64,000 nt of DNA from Agelaius tricolor. Lineage: Eukaryota > Chordata > Aves > Passeriformes > Icteridae. Each line of letters opens with the position of its first letter. Within the stretch, counting starts at the first letter, position 1. The translations under genes were made by a program, and so were the position numbers. The notes under the pieces were generated by a model. The model was given only the letters and a program-made list of their open reading frames with translations, was not told the origin of the DNA and searched no databases. Below, one piece after another: positions 1 through 10,590 of this stretch. Location: positions 930,001 through 994,000 of the forward strand of contig JALJCS010000050.1 in the NCBI GenBank assembly GCA_023055355.1, in the 5' to 3' direction.

Positions 1-858
1 CAACTAACTTGACAACTAACTAACTTCATGTTTCCATCAGTGCTCAAACAGTCGATACCTGACTCACTGGAGGACCAGATGGCCACTCCCAGGACACCCC
101 GAAATACCTTAACAGCTGCTGCCACCGTCACTGTGCTCATGTGCATCCAAACAGCGGTTGGATGGGTCGTGCCACAACCAACAGAAAACCTATGGGTCAC
201 ACTGGGGAAATCTCTCAAGCAGGATAACTTTTGCATGGCCATGGCAGGTGCAAAAGACCTGCTGTCTACATGTCTGGTGGGAATCCCCCTGTCACCAAAT
301 GAATATCCCTGTGCAGGTAAGAAGCCCACCCTGGTAAACACCTGGGACAAGTGGATGAAGATCTTACCACATGCACCACAGGAGCTCCAAGAACTAGACC
401 TACCAGGCTCCTCAAAGCGACTTCTTGTGTCAACTTTTTCTAGGAGCCACCCCAACAAAATTGGCATGAGAAATCTGAACCACAGATGATAGTGAGAAAA
501 GATATATCACCAAATGATAAGAGATACAATGATGTTGACTGGTGCAATTATACTGCCAAAACATTATCTAAGTCCTCTCCGTTTCCCAGAGTGCTTCCCA
601 AGGGAGTGTTTCTCATCTGTGGTGACAGGGTGTGGGCAGGGATCCCCTCAAAGATCAAAGGGGGCCCCTGCAGCCTTGGCCAGCTTACTACCCTCACCCC
701 AAACACTACCCAAATTAAAAATTGGAAACAAGAAACTCAATTGGCGCCCCAGAAAAGATCGTACTCCCAATTCAATCAAAATTGCGATGGCCAAATTTAT
801 AATTCGGGCAAGATGAAGAGGGTTGCTGTTTCCATCTTTCTACCCTGGGTTGCAGCTG
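1..858 (+). pseudogene. env: ERV env remnant (alpharetrovirus-type), left arm
   Basis: Codes for the surface-protein part of a retroviral envelope. A likely start at 79 begins a hydrophobic leader. Conserved blocks shared with the intact env of element B include NxWVTL near 190, CLVGIP near 270, DWCNYTxK near 540 and FLICGDRxWAGIP near 610-650. There is a frame break around 430-490. At 851-858 the gene stops abruptly and is fused to the end of its own 3' LTR, because the whole transmembrane subunit has been deleted. It is a non-functional relic. The right arm carries the less deleted copy. Confidence 0.85.
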
Positions 859-975
859 GGCCCTTGGATTTTCCCTTAATAAACCCGGCTGGATCTGCTT
901 TGCGAGGAGTCCTCTCGTCCCTCTGGTGAGGCTTTGATTGCACCATCTGGGCTCAGGCGTCTGCTGGGCTGGGGC
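859..975 (+). mobile_element. Residual R-U5 of the 3' LTR (left arm)
   Basis: Contains the LTR polyadenylation signal AATAAA (878-883) followed by a GT-rich tail. It matches the promoter-distal end of the LTR kept in full in the right arm (about 62790-63340). The U3 part is missing here. Confidence 0.7.
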
Positions 976-2740
976 AGTTGTCAAGGCAGCCCCAAGTGGA
1001 GCCGCTTTCGGTGCTGCAGGTGCCTGACAGCGCCTGCCTGGGGAAGCTGCTCTGGCCACCCGCAGCAACCAATTCCTTTTCCCAGGCAGCAGCTCCCAGC
1101 GTCCTCCTGCGAAGCCCAGAGAGAGAGGGAGCAGCTGCCCTCAGCCCTGTCCTTTACCGCATCCCAATTCTCATGTAATGTCCCCCCTGGGAGAGAAACT
1201 GCCAGAGAAGAGAAGTGCGACCAGATCCCCTCCTCTCCTGAGCTTGAACACTTCTTTTGTTTCTTAAGGACCCAGTCTTATCAGAGCAGTGGTTTTGCAC
1301 TGACAGCTGGGACACCAGCAGGAGATCACCCCACAGTGCCCAGTGTGCACCAGGCTCAACAAGGTCTCCTTCCCCCCTGATTCCACCAGGCCTCTTCCCT
1401 TGGCTGTGGTTTTGCTGGATAGTGGGTCAGGACAGTGAGGATCTCCTTCATCCATTCATTCACTGTTTAGGGTCTTGCAGACACTTCCTCAATTTCTCTC
1501 CAAGGTGACCTCAGAAAACCAATGACATCACAGCTCTTGTCCATCTGGTGAAGAATCTCCCACAGGGACACTCAGGTGTCTCCTCCAAGGCCCAAAGCAT
1601 CAAAACCCCCAAGGGAAATCATCCCCCTTGGGCCCTGCGCCTCCTTGGGTGAGTTCCAGAGCAAACAATCAAGGCAGTGGCCTGAAATGTTTTCCCAGCT
1701 GGGCCATAACACTTCTCTGATGGATGCACATTGTCCCTGGGGAAAGAGATGTGCAGAACCCTTCACTTATGCCCTGGAATGTCAAACAGGAATCACAGCC
1801 ATGGACAGCTCTCAGGAACCACTTCACTGTGGATTTTCCTTCCTGGAAGCCCAAGATGTCTGAATGTGCTCCTGGTGCCTCAGGGCCTGGGTAAACAGGG
1901 CTTGTCAGAGAGGCTGGCAGGGCACCAACACCCCTCCTCCTCACAGGGCACCTCTGTTACCCCAATTAGCTCTGAGTGGCTGCCTGGGGACTGGTGCCCA
2001 CTTCCCCATGTGCCTGGGATGGGCACATCCTGCTCAGGGCCAGTGCTGGCCTGGGCCCAGAGCCAGGGCCATGACCCAGGTGCTCTGGGAGGGCTCGGTG
2101 GCTGCAGGTGTGACAGGATGAGGGGCAGGGCAGGGCATATTCCCCTTGGACAGGGCTGTGGGCATGGAGCTTGGTGGGGTTTGGCATCTGCAGGGAAAGG
2201 GCTATCGGGTTGTGTGGATGTGGGAATTGTCACTCCTGAGGCATTCCCCAGGCCTCAGCCTTGTCTGCAGGTGCTCAGCATTGCCCAGTGCTGCCCAGTG
2301 TCTGCAGTGACTGAGATGCCAATCAGCCACCTGATCCCATGTCCCTTGTTCCCCTTGTTCTCCCACATGTTGGGTTTGGGGCCGGGCTCAGCTCTGGGGT
2401 GTCCCCCAGGGAAAGCTCTGGCAGGGGAGGGGCAGCAGGAGATGGGGGATCTGGCACTGGGGGCTGTTGGAGGATGGATTGTGTTGGACTGGGGGCTGTC
2501 CCCACAGGGTCCCCAGGTGCCTTTGGCTCCCTGCCTGCCCCCCTTGGCCCCCCAGGTGCCTGGGCCCTTCCAGGGGCAGCTGCCCCATGCAGGAAGCTGG
2601 AGGGATGCCGGTCAAGGGGGCTGGATCCGTGCCACAGGTGGGGTGGGGTGGACTCTGTGCCAGGGCTGGGCTTGTGGCCAGGGCTGGGGGCTGTGCCAAG
2701 CCGGGCTTTGGCCTGGGGGCTGGCAGGGAGGAGTCCCGGC
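976..2740 (+). other. GC-rich region without a recognisable gene (left arm)
   Basis: Sequence between the ERV remnant and the secreted-peptide gene. Several long open frames occur on both strands (for example 1731-2984), but they overlap the start of the known gene, have biased composition and match no family I recognise. The last part (about 2560-2760) is rich in CAGGTG- and CAGGGCTGG-like repeats and is probably the upstream regulatory region of the gene at 2803. Confidence 0.5.
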
Positions 2741-2741
2741 A

Positions 2742-2750
2742 GGGATAAAG
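2742..2750 (+). promoter_or_regulatory. TATA-like box of the secreted-peptide gene
   Basis: GGGATAAAGG lies about 60 bp upstream of the ATG at 2803, at a suitable distance for a short 5' UTR. The same element is present in the mirror copy at about 61013-61021. Confidence 0.45.
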
Positions 2751-2802
2751 GTGCTCCTCACCTGCTGCAGCCTCAGGCAGCGCTGCCCAGAGCCAGAGGA
2801 AG

Positions 2803-4079
2803 ATGAAGGTGGCTGTGCTCAGCGTGGCCCTGCTCTTCTCCATCCTGCTGTGCCCCCCGGCACAGGCCAAGGTGAGGCACCAGCCAAACGCTGTCCCCAC
2901 ATCCTGCCCTTTCTGGCCTCCCATCCCACCCTTTTGGTCCCTCCTCTGGGTCCCATTCAGGGTCCCCAAACGCCCTCCCACTGACCATTCCTGAGGCCTT
3001 TCCTTCCATGTCCCCCCTCAATCCTTTGCTTTTCTTCCTGGCCACTGCAGAGGGGTCCCCCTGTACAATTCCCTGACTCACCCCCACTCCCACACCATCT
3101 CCCAGTCCCGTTGGTTTTGTCCCCACCTGTCCTCATTCTCCTGTCACCACCAAGTCCCTCCCTTGCCCACCCATGTCCCTACACCTCAGTTCCTTTCTCC
3201 TCCCCTGTACCTCACCCCCTGCTCCTTCCACACCCTCAGCCCTGTCCCCTGGGCCCTCAAGTGACCCCAGATCAGTGTCTTTGGGTCTCCCCCCACCTCA
3301 AACAGATCTTCTTGAAGGCCCTGAATTCCCATCCCTCTGCCTGCGCCCTGCTCCCTGCACCCGTGTCCCCCCCAGCCCCACAAGGTCCAGTCCAGACCCA
3401 GCCTTTGTTCTCCTTTCCAGGCACTCCTGGAAGGAACCCAAGATGATCTGCGGGAGGTGAGTGGGCTGCTGGCATGGGAGGGCATCCCCTCAGGGCATTG
3501 GGGGGCAGTGGTGTCCCCCCATCCCTTGCTGGCACCGGGGACATCCCAGTGACCAGCGAGGTCTCCTGGTCTCTCTGCAGTTGGATTTAAACAATGTCGC
3601 GGTCCTGGAGACGCCTCTGGTGGGTACCACGAGTTCTGCCGCTGTCAGAGCCTCCCCTTGCCTGGCCAGCACAGCCCAGGCCATCCCAGTCTGTCCCAGC
3701 AGAGCCCAGTGCACCCCTCCTGACAGCCCAGACAATGCCCTGGCCCAGGGCTGCTCCCCAGGGAAGCCTTTGCCCAGGGCCCTGCTGCATTCCCATCCCT
3801 GTCAGCCCAGGAGCCCCTGGATGAGCCAGGACGCAGCCCCTGCCCCAGCTGTGCCTCTTGGTCAGGAGCCCAGTGCTTCTGGGCAGCAGCACAGCAGCTC
3901 CTGCACCCCATTGCTCCCACAGCCCCTTCCCCAAGGCGCCCCTGCTCTCCCCTGCCTCCCAGTGCAGCCCAGTGCCCCCAGTGTGTCTCTAATGCTGCCT
4001 TTGTCCCCAGCCCCCTGTGGCTGAAGAGCTGCGGGCTCTCCTGCGGCAGAAGCTCCTGGCTGCCTCTCTGGATGCCTAG
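2803..4079 (+). CDS. Four-exon gene for a 70-residue secreted peptide, left copy
   Basis: Coding exons are 2803-2871, 3421-3456, 3581-3619 and 4011-4079. Every junction has a GT donor and AG acceptor and all introns are phase 0. The product begins MKVAVLSVALLF, a clear signal peptide ending near CPPAQA. The mature part of about 48 residues is acidic in the middle and ends in an amphipathic leucine-rich helix (EELRALLRQK). It has no cysteines after the signal region. AATAAA at 4294-4299 closes the unit. The short phase-0 exons recall secretory calcium-binding phosphoprotein genes, and the small amphipathic product recalls apolipoproteins or peptide hormones. I do not recognise the family. The start is chosen because the signal peptide begins there and no upstream in-frame ATG lies nearby. 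It differs from the right copy at two residues (N/D in exon 3, L/R in exon 4). Confidence 0.75.
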
Positions 4080-4293
4080 GTGAGCCGTGCCTGCAGGGAC
4101 AGGGCTGGGGACAAAGCCCAGCCATGGCCCAGTGGGCTCCAGGGGTCACCTTCTGGGCTTTGTCTTTTAGGCTGGCAAGGACCAGTGTCCTTTTTCCTCT
4201 CCAGTGGCATGAGGAGATGATCATCCCTGCAGGAACCCCCTGACCCCTTTGAGCCCTGGGCCATTTCCCCTGAAGAATAATCAATCAATAGTC

Positions 4294-4299
4294 AATAAA
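4294..4299 (+). terminator. Polyadenylation signal of the secreted-peptide gene
   Basis: AATAAA about 215 bp after the stop codon, followed by a GT-rich tract near 4320-4345 typical of a cleavage-site downstream element. Confidence 0.65.
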
Positions 4300-4618
4300 C
4301 CCTTTGAGCAAAGCTTTGCTCTGTGTCTGTGTGTGTGTCCGTGGGTCTGGATTTCCTCCTTTCCAGTGGTCTGGGGAAGTCAGGCCAGGTCTGGGCTCTG
4401 CTGCCTTGACACAGTCTGTGCTTTCCCCCAGACAAATGGTGTGTTGGGAGTTGTGCAGAGTCCAGGGGGAATGGGTTGAGTGGAGGGGTGGCTGTGCAGG
4501 TGGTGAGAAAGGCTGTGGTTCACTGTGAGAGAAGTCGGCATGGCCTGGGTTTAAAAGAAAAAAAATAATTTAAAAAAACCCCTTTCTTTTAAAACCTTTT
4601 CTCCCTGTGAGAAATGAC

Positions 4619-5030
4619 TGTTCACGTCTCAAAATTTTGAAAGATTTATTAAAAACTTAACAAAACTTACAACAAAGGGACTAAATAAGGAAAAAGTGAC
4701 AGTGCTGGGAGCCTCCCCCACTTTGTGGCTGGTAGCCACGTGGCTGGCTCATCCACACAATGGCTGCTCTCCCTTTTATATCCTTGCTGTTGCAACAGGC
4801 AGCCCTAGCTCCTCCCAAAGTCTGTCTCTTGACTCTTGGTCGCTGTCCATTGCTGCAGACTGCTTTCTTAGAACTGGATTGGAGCTCAGCTGTTGCTAAG
4901 CCGTGCCTCTTAGGAACAATCTGCCCCTCCCCAAATGCCCGCACTACCAAGATCATCCCGGGATAACAATGCTGGGCGGGGGGACACATTGCAGTAACAG
5001 AACTCTACATCTGTACAACTTCTCTTAACA
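4619..5030 (-). mobile_element. Solo LTR (left arm)
   Basis: A 412-bp unit beginning TGTTCACG and ending TTAACA on the plus strand (TGTT...AACA in its own sense). Read on the minus strand it has a TATA box (TATAAAAGGG near 4775) and a downstream T-rich end. No coding sequence is attached. The copy in the right arm is also 412 bp. A matching target duplication is not evident. Confidence 0.6.
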
Positions 5031-6198
5031 TACTTATCATGTTCACCCCTTAATTGGGAAGGCCAACCATCTCATTACTCATGTCTATCACTGTGGCATT
5101 CACATTCTCTGAAAAAATCCCTCCGCCCAGGATTTTTCTCCTGGGAAGCTGAGAAGCCTCAGAGGAAAAGGAAAACAATGCTTATCTCATTTGCTTCTCC
5201 TGTGTTGGGCTCATGTGCAGAATGTGTTTGGAGATTGTTTACCCACAGGTGATTGATTGGTCACTCAAACCCCTGGTGTGTAAGTGCAGGAAAAGTTGTT
5301 TGTGAGAGATAGTTTTCATTTTTCTATCTAAGAGTGAAAAAACAGTTTATGCAGGTGGCTAGCGTTTATCACAGTCCTAGAGCTCTTTTTCAGGGAAAGT
5401 CGGTTGTTTTCCACTGTCCTAGAGCTCTTTCTCAGGAAAAACAAATTGTTTTTCACTGCTGCACAACTCTGTTCTCACAAAGAGTTGTCAGCTTTCTCAT
5501 GGCTTCTGGCAGCTCAGGTCAGGATTCAGTTTGTCAGCTTTTGGCTGCTGTTTCATCACCACAGAAAACATCATTCCTGTCCCAAAAAATAAAAGCAGCT
5601 GAGACGCAGCTCACTGCCTTCTAGAAGGTGAAAAGGGATGCAGGTGCCCAGAGGCCCAGGAGAGAAATGGCAGTATTGAAAATGTGAGAAGCAAAGTTTT
5701 ATTCATAGAGGCAGTGCTTGACCTCAAGGAAGACCTTTCCTACCAATCAAGACTTCCTTAGGGAACACCCTGCTTCTATATCAATTAGAAAATAATGTTA
5801 TATTGCTTCTTATGAAAAGAAAACTAAGGAGAGAAAATCCTGAAAATGGGAAAAAATCATTTGAGGTAATTGCTCATTGAAATCTTTTTCATTAATTCCA
5901 CTCCTGACAAAATTAATTCTTGAAGCCAATTCTGGTCGAGGTACAGCTCCTTTGGGCTTTGTGCACTCTGAGGAGCCCCATGGGAGATTTGGTGGCAACT
6001 CCATGAGCCTCAGTTCCTCAAAGGAGATGTCACAAATGTCCAAGGAAAGGAAGTGCAAAGCAAAGGCAGAACACACCTTCCAGGGCCCAAGATAATGTTC
6101 TCCTCCCCACTGGATTTTTGCCCTGGTCAGATGGGACTGTGCGAGGGTGAGGGAGACTTCCTGAGCAATCCTTTGCTCTGCGGGCACTGATCAGCTTG
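5031..6198 (-). repeat. Stretch of ERV/LTR-derived fragments (left arm)
   Basis: No gene is seen. Near 5370-5460 a 50-bp motif around CCTAGAGCTCTTT is duplicated. On the minus strand, about 5695-5735 contains an AATAAAACTTTGC polyadenylation-like block typical of an LTR R region. Short open frames such as 5810-6187 (minus) are conserved in both arms only because the arms are near-identical. Confidence 0.45.
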
Positions 6199-6554
6199 AT
6201 GCCTGGAGAGGCTCCCTGGAACAGAGGCTGGGCAGAGTTAAAGGAATAAAGTAGGGATTTATTACAAGGCCTTCAAAGGATTCCCCTTGAGCAGGACAAG
6301 AGCCCAGCCAAGGCTACACTCAAAATGGATGACTGGTCAGGGGTTTTCACACTTTTATAAGGTTTGGTCCATTTAAATATTGGGGTTAAATGTCCAATTC
6401 CAGCCTCAGGTGATGCAGTCCCATCTTCCCAGTTTGCTCTCCTCAATTCGCTGTTGTTTGCACTTTTGGGGCCTGAAGCTGAAACAGCATCTGGTTCTGG
6501 GGCTGGAAAAGGATTGTTTTGCCTGACTACACTGTGAAGAGAACTTGCTAACAC
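6199..6554 (-). mobile_element. LTR-like sequence (left arm)
   Basis: On the minus strand it shows a TATA box (CTTATAAAAG near 6350) followed about 100 bp later by AATAAATCCC (near 6260), the usual LTR promoter and polyadenylation spacing. It is mirrored at about 57211-57566. The exact ends are uncertain. Confidence 0.5.
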
Positions 6555-7500
6555 TCTGTATGAAGTCCAGAGTTACAGACTAATGCAGTACAGAATCTGG
6601 AGATATGACAGCTAAAACTGAAGGCATCAGCCTGTTCCATATTCCCTTGGTTCCATGGGGATCCACAGCGTCACAATGGCCACTTGTTCCCATGAGGTTC
6701 CCCAGTATCACCGTGGTGTCCTTGGACCCGCCTGGTCACAACCGACCCATGGTTCCATGAGGTTCCGCGGTGTCACCATGGTCACTGTCAGAGGCTGGAT
6801 GAGATCAATGTCCTGAGACACCGTGGGATGAGCTGTCAATCAGTCACACAGTGGGGACAGCGCTAACCCAGCCCTGATTGCCTGAGCCATCAGAAATCCC
6901 ACCTGGGGGCAGGCCCACAAAGGCCCGGGGGCTTAAAAACACGGAGCACAAGGTCAGCCCCTGGTATGGACTCTGCCTTCTCCTGGGGTTTGTGTCTCAC
7001 CCACACTGGAACCCTAGGAACTGACAGTCATATGCGTGTCTTTCTATAGAGCTTCTGTCTTTCTGTCTCTCTCTCTTTCTTCTCCTTCTAATGCTCTTTA
7101 TATGCAACATTTTTTGGGTACCTCAGCAGCTTACGTGTTCAATGATTTCTAGGGTAAATGAGCTAAGTTAATGAAGTTACTGCTATGATAAGTGTTTTCT
7201 GTGTAATGGGATGTTGCATTAAATCCTCTTCCAAAGTTTCTTGTGTTTTTGTACTTTGCCAGTAGAATTTTGTGTCCTTTTGACCTCTTGAGAATATCTG
7301 GCTGGTGTTCCTCCTGTGCACCAAACTCGAGTAAAGGAGCCTTTGGTTACCTGCAGCATTTCAGTGTTCTGGGCTGTTACACCCCACAGGCTCACAATGG
7401 CCTCTTGTTTCCACACTGGCCCCTTGGTTCCATGGGCCCCAACAGTGCCACAATGATCCCCTTGGTTCCACAACTTTCCAGAGTGTTGTAGAGAATACAT
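6555..7500 (+). repeat. Mixed LTR fragment and minisatellite blocks (left arm)
   Basis: Two short blocks (about 6640-6800 and 7380-7480) contain the TCACAATGG / CCTTGGTTCCATG unit of the large minisatellite at 9480-10590. Between them, about 6925-7030 resembles an LTR start site region (TTAAAAACACGG). No gene is recognised. Confidence 0.45.
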
Positions 7501-8122
7501 TGTTAAAGGAGTTAATAGAAAATTCCAATGATAGATATAGACTGTTTGTTTAATGTTTTATAGTTATGTAAAGTGCCAGTGTAAGTTTTAATTGTTTTTT
7601 TAAAGGTCTTAAAATTATGTAAATCCCCTTACTGTTGGGTATTCCCCCCGCTGCTCCCACTCTCATCTAAAATGGCAAACCACCCGAGACCATAAAGAGG
7701 ATGATTACGTCACCTAATAAGCAAATATGAAACTCCCATAAGACTTAGCAGAAAAGGATTACATAACAAAAACCCCTAGAACAACCAACCACCTTGCAAA
7801 TAAAGAATCAAAATACCACCTCTAAACAAAGAGAACATAAGACAATATCAAAGACCCTGGTCAGAACTTTTAGCCTTCATCAATCTAACCAGAGCAGGCC
7901 AAGAGCAGTATAAAGATTATGAACCTGAAACCAACAGGCGTCTACTCGGAGACTCTCGTGAGGAAAGAAGACCCAGCTCTGCTGGAGGACGAGCTGACCT
8001 CCTCCTCCTCCACGCCGTCTGGGGAGGAGCGGTGGTGTGAGCACACCCCATGGGTCCCCTGCCTAGACTGTTTCCAGTAAAGCTGAAATCACTAAAGAGC
8101 TGCTCACGTGCCATTCATAACA
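7501..8122 (+). mobile_element. 5' LTR of a tRNA-Pro-type ERV (left arm)
   Basis: A 622-bp LTR running from TGTTAAAGG to ATTCATAACA, with a TATA box (AGTATAAAGA near 7910). It is followed after three bases by a primer-site-like TTGGGGACTGGTCCGGGA that resembles the tRNA-Pro site of class I retroviruses. The right arm has the matching LTR at 55657-56279. Confidence 0.7.
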
Positions 8123-8925
8123 GTCTTGGGGACTGGTCCGGGAGAAGGCCACACCCAAAGAGGACTGAGGGCCTGCGGGATATCTGGCCCTATCTGGAGC
8201 GGTCGGCAGCAGCCTAGGAGCAAAGAGTGTGGAGGAGCATGGGTAAGTAAAGGCGGTGTCAGGAGTAGGAGGCAAGCAAAAGAAGTGTGTGTGAGACGGG
8301 GCCCGGCAGCTCGGAGCCCCGAAGCAGCTGTGGGCCTCCGAGTACCGCGGTTCTGGACTCCTGCGAGGGGACCGGCCAGAAACGGAGGGAAGCAGGAGAA
8401 GCCTGAGTGAGCGAGACGCCTCCCAGGGGGATAAGGTGGGCCCCCCTCCGGGTGTGGGAGGAATAGAAATGTGAGTGGCACGCAAGGGGTCGGCCTTCCC
8501 CCTTCAGGCTTGGCAGGCGCCCTCAGGGCGTGCTGAGGGTGGCAGACGAATTGGTGAGTTGGCACGCAAACCCCGAACGGAGCTCCGGGTGCGGGGAGGA
8601 TCGGGGCAGTGTGAGTCGCACACAATCCCTGGAGTGGGGGGACACGGGTCCCTACCGGGGTTTGGGGTGCCCCGAGTACAGCAGCAGCACTGAGTAGAGC
8701 CAAGAGGGCCCCAGTGCCCAGGCTCGGACGGCGGTGCTGGGGGTTCAGTGTGCCGCGGTTCAGGTAGAAACCGTAAACCCACTGGAGGCCCCTGGGGGCA
8801 TTGGGGTCACAGGGCAGGGCAGGGCTGGGCTTACAGGGCAGGGCAAGGCCCGACCTGCCCCTTCCTCCCCCACACACAAAATGTTTGGAGCCAACAATCT
8901 CCTCCAGTCTGTCACAACAGGCAGT
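8123..8925 (+). mobile_element. Primer site and untranslated leader of the same ERV (left arm)
   Basis: Primer-site-like sequence at 8126-8143, then a GC-rich leader containing a consensus splice donor (GGGTAAGTA near 8243). The open frame on the other strand (9012-8104) is a shadow of this leader. No gag follows, as the sequence runs into tandem repeats instead. Confidence 0.55.
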
Positions 8926-9420
8926 GTTGGAGGTGCAATCCCAATTGTGGCCATGGGCACCTGGCTGAGAAGGACAGTTCTTTTCCATAGGAAGGAAAGC
9001 ACAGAGCTCCAATGTTTTGGAAGGCAGGTGAGAGCCTCAGTAGGCCAAGGCCAGCCAGACTTGTCAATAATAGCAGATTTTGGATTTAGGGAATTTTGGA
9101 GGTGGAAACCCAATCTCGGCCATGGGTACCTGGAGAAACAGGACAGTTCTTTCCCATGGGAAGGACAGCATGGAGCCTCCCCAAGTGTTTTGGGGACAGA
9201 TGAGAGGTGACCATTGTGAAACCACTGCTAGACAGAATTGTCCTGGCAATATTCCTATGGGAACAATCCCTGGGCTGAAGGAAATTTGGAGGTGAAATCC
9301 CAATTCTGGCCATGGGTGCCTGGAGCAGAAGGACAGTTCTTTTCCATTGGGAAGGAAAGCACAGAGCCCCAGTGTTTCAGCAGCAGATGAGAAGTGACCC
9401 TCAACATGCAAAGGTCCCTT
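8925..9420 (+). repeat. Tandem repeat of about 180 bp, three units (left arm)
   Basis: Three diverged units each contain CCAAT(T/C)xxGGCCATGGG followed by GGACAGTTCTTTxCCAT and AGCACAGAGC. They begin near 8935, 9105 and 9295. Mirrored near 54381-54856. Confidence 0.75.
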
Positions 9421-9479
9421 GGACCAGTCAGGCAGCCCATGGGAGGCCAAACCAGCCAGAGCTGTTCTGTGTTCCCTTG

Positions 9480-10590
9480 GTTTTATGGGGCTCCAGAGTG
9501 TCACAATGGTGCCTTGGATCCATGGGGCCCCGCAGTGTCATAATGGTGACTTGATTCCATGGGTTCCAGCAGTGTCACCGTGGCCCCTTGATTACAAGAA
9601 GACCTGCAGTGTCACACTGGCCCCCAGGTTCGATGAGGTCCCACAATGTCACAGTGGCCCCCAGGTGTCATAAGGCCCCACAGTGTCACAATGGTCCCAA
9701 GGATTCCATGAGGCCTTGCAGTGTCACAATGGTCTCCGTGGTTCCCCAGGCCCCACAATGTCGCGTGACTCCTCTGTTCCATGAGCCCTGCAATGTCACA
9801 ATGGACCTTTGGACCCTGGGGCTTTGCTGTGTCACAATGGTCTCCTCTGGCTCCACAGTGTCACAATGGACCATTGATGACAGGAGGCCACTCTGTGTCG
9901 CCCTGGAGCTTTGGTTCCATGCAGCCCTGCAGTGTCCCAATGGTCTCCTTTGGTTGCCCAGTGTCACAATGGACCAGTGATGACATGAGGCCCTGCAGTG
10001 TCACAATGGACCTTTGGTTCCATGCAGCCCTGCAGTGTCACAAAGGCCTCTTGGTTTCACGAGGCCCCACAATATCACAATGGTCCTCTTGGTTCTGTGG
10101 GGACCCCCAGGGGCACAATGGTCTCCATGATTCCATGGTGCCTCTCAGTGTCACTATGGCCCCTTGGTTCCATGAGGCTGTAAAGTGTCTTAATTGTCTT
10201 TGCATGGCTCCATGAGGCCTTGCAATGTCACAGTGAACCTTTGGTTCCATGGAGTCTTGCAGTATCACAATGGCCCCTTGGTTCCATGACACCCCAAAGT
10301 GTCATAATGGTCTCCATGGTGCCATGAGGCCCCCTGGTGTCACAATGGACCCTTGGTTCCATGAGGCCTCTGTGTGTCACAATGATCCCTACATTCCATG
10401 GAGCCTCACAGCATCAGTACAGTCCCCTTGGTTCCATGAGGCCCAGTAATGTCACAGTGCTCCCTTGGTGTCACAGGGCCCCACAGTGTCACAATGGTCC
10501 CTTGGTGTCACAGGGCCCCACAGTGTCACAATGGTCCCTTGGTGTCACAGGGCCCCACAGTGTCACAATGGTCCCTTGGTTCCATGGCCC
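9480..10590 (+). repeat. Minisatellite, 37- to about 50-bp units (left arm)
   Basis: About 1.1 kb built from the unit GTGTCACAATGG plus CCTTGGTTCCATGAGGCC. The inner end has exact 37-bp units starting near 10465, 10502 and 10539. Repetitive open frames on both strands are by-products of a repeat with few stop codons, not genes. Confidence 0.9.

Noticed and set aside
1731..2984. 417-codon open frame (and the mirrored 342-codon frame at 62043-61015)
   Set aside because: It runs through the start of the spliced peptide gene, changes length between arms through indels and has GC-driven composition.
8104..9012. 302-codon minus-strand open frame, with a 316-codon partner at 54714-55664
   Set aside because: Antisense to an ERV leader and tandem repeats; proline-rich by composition; no family features.
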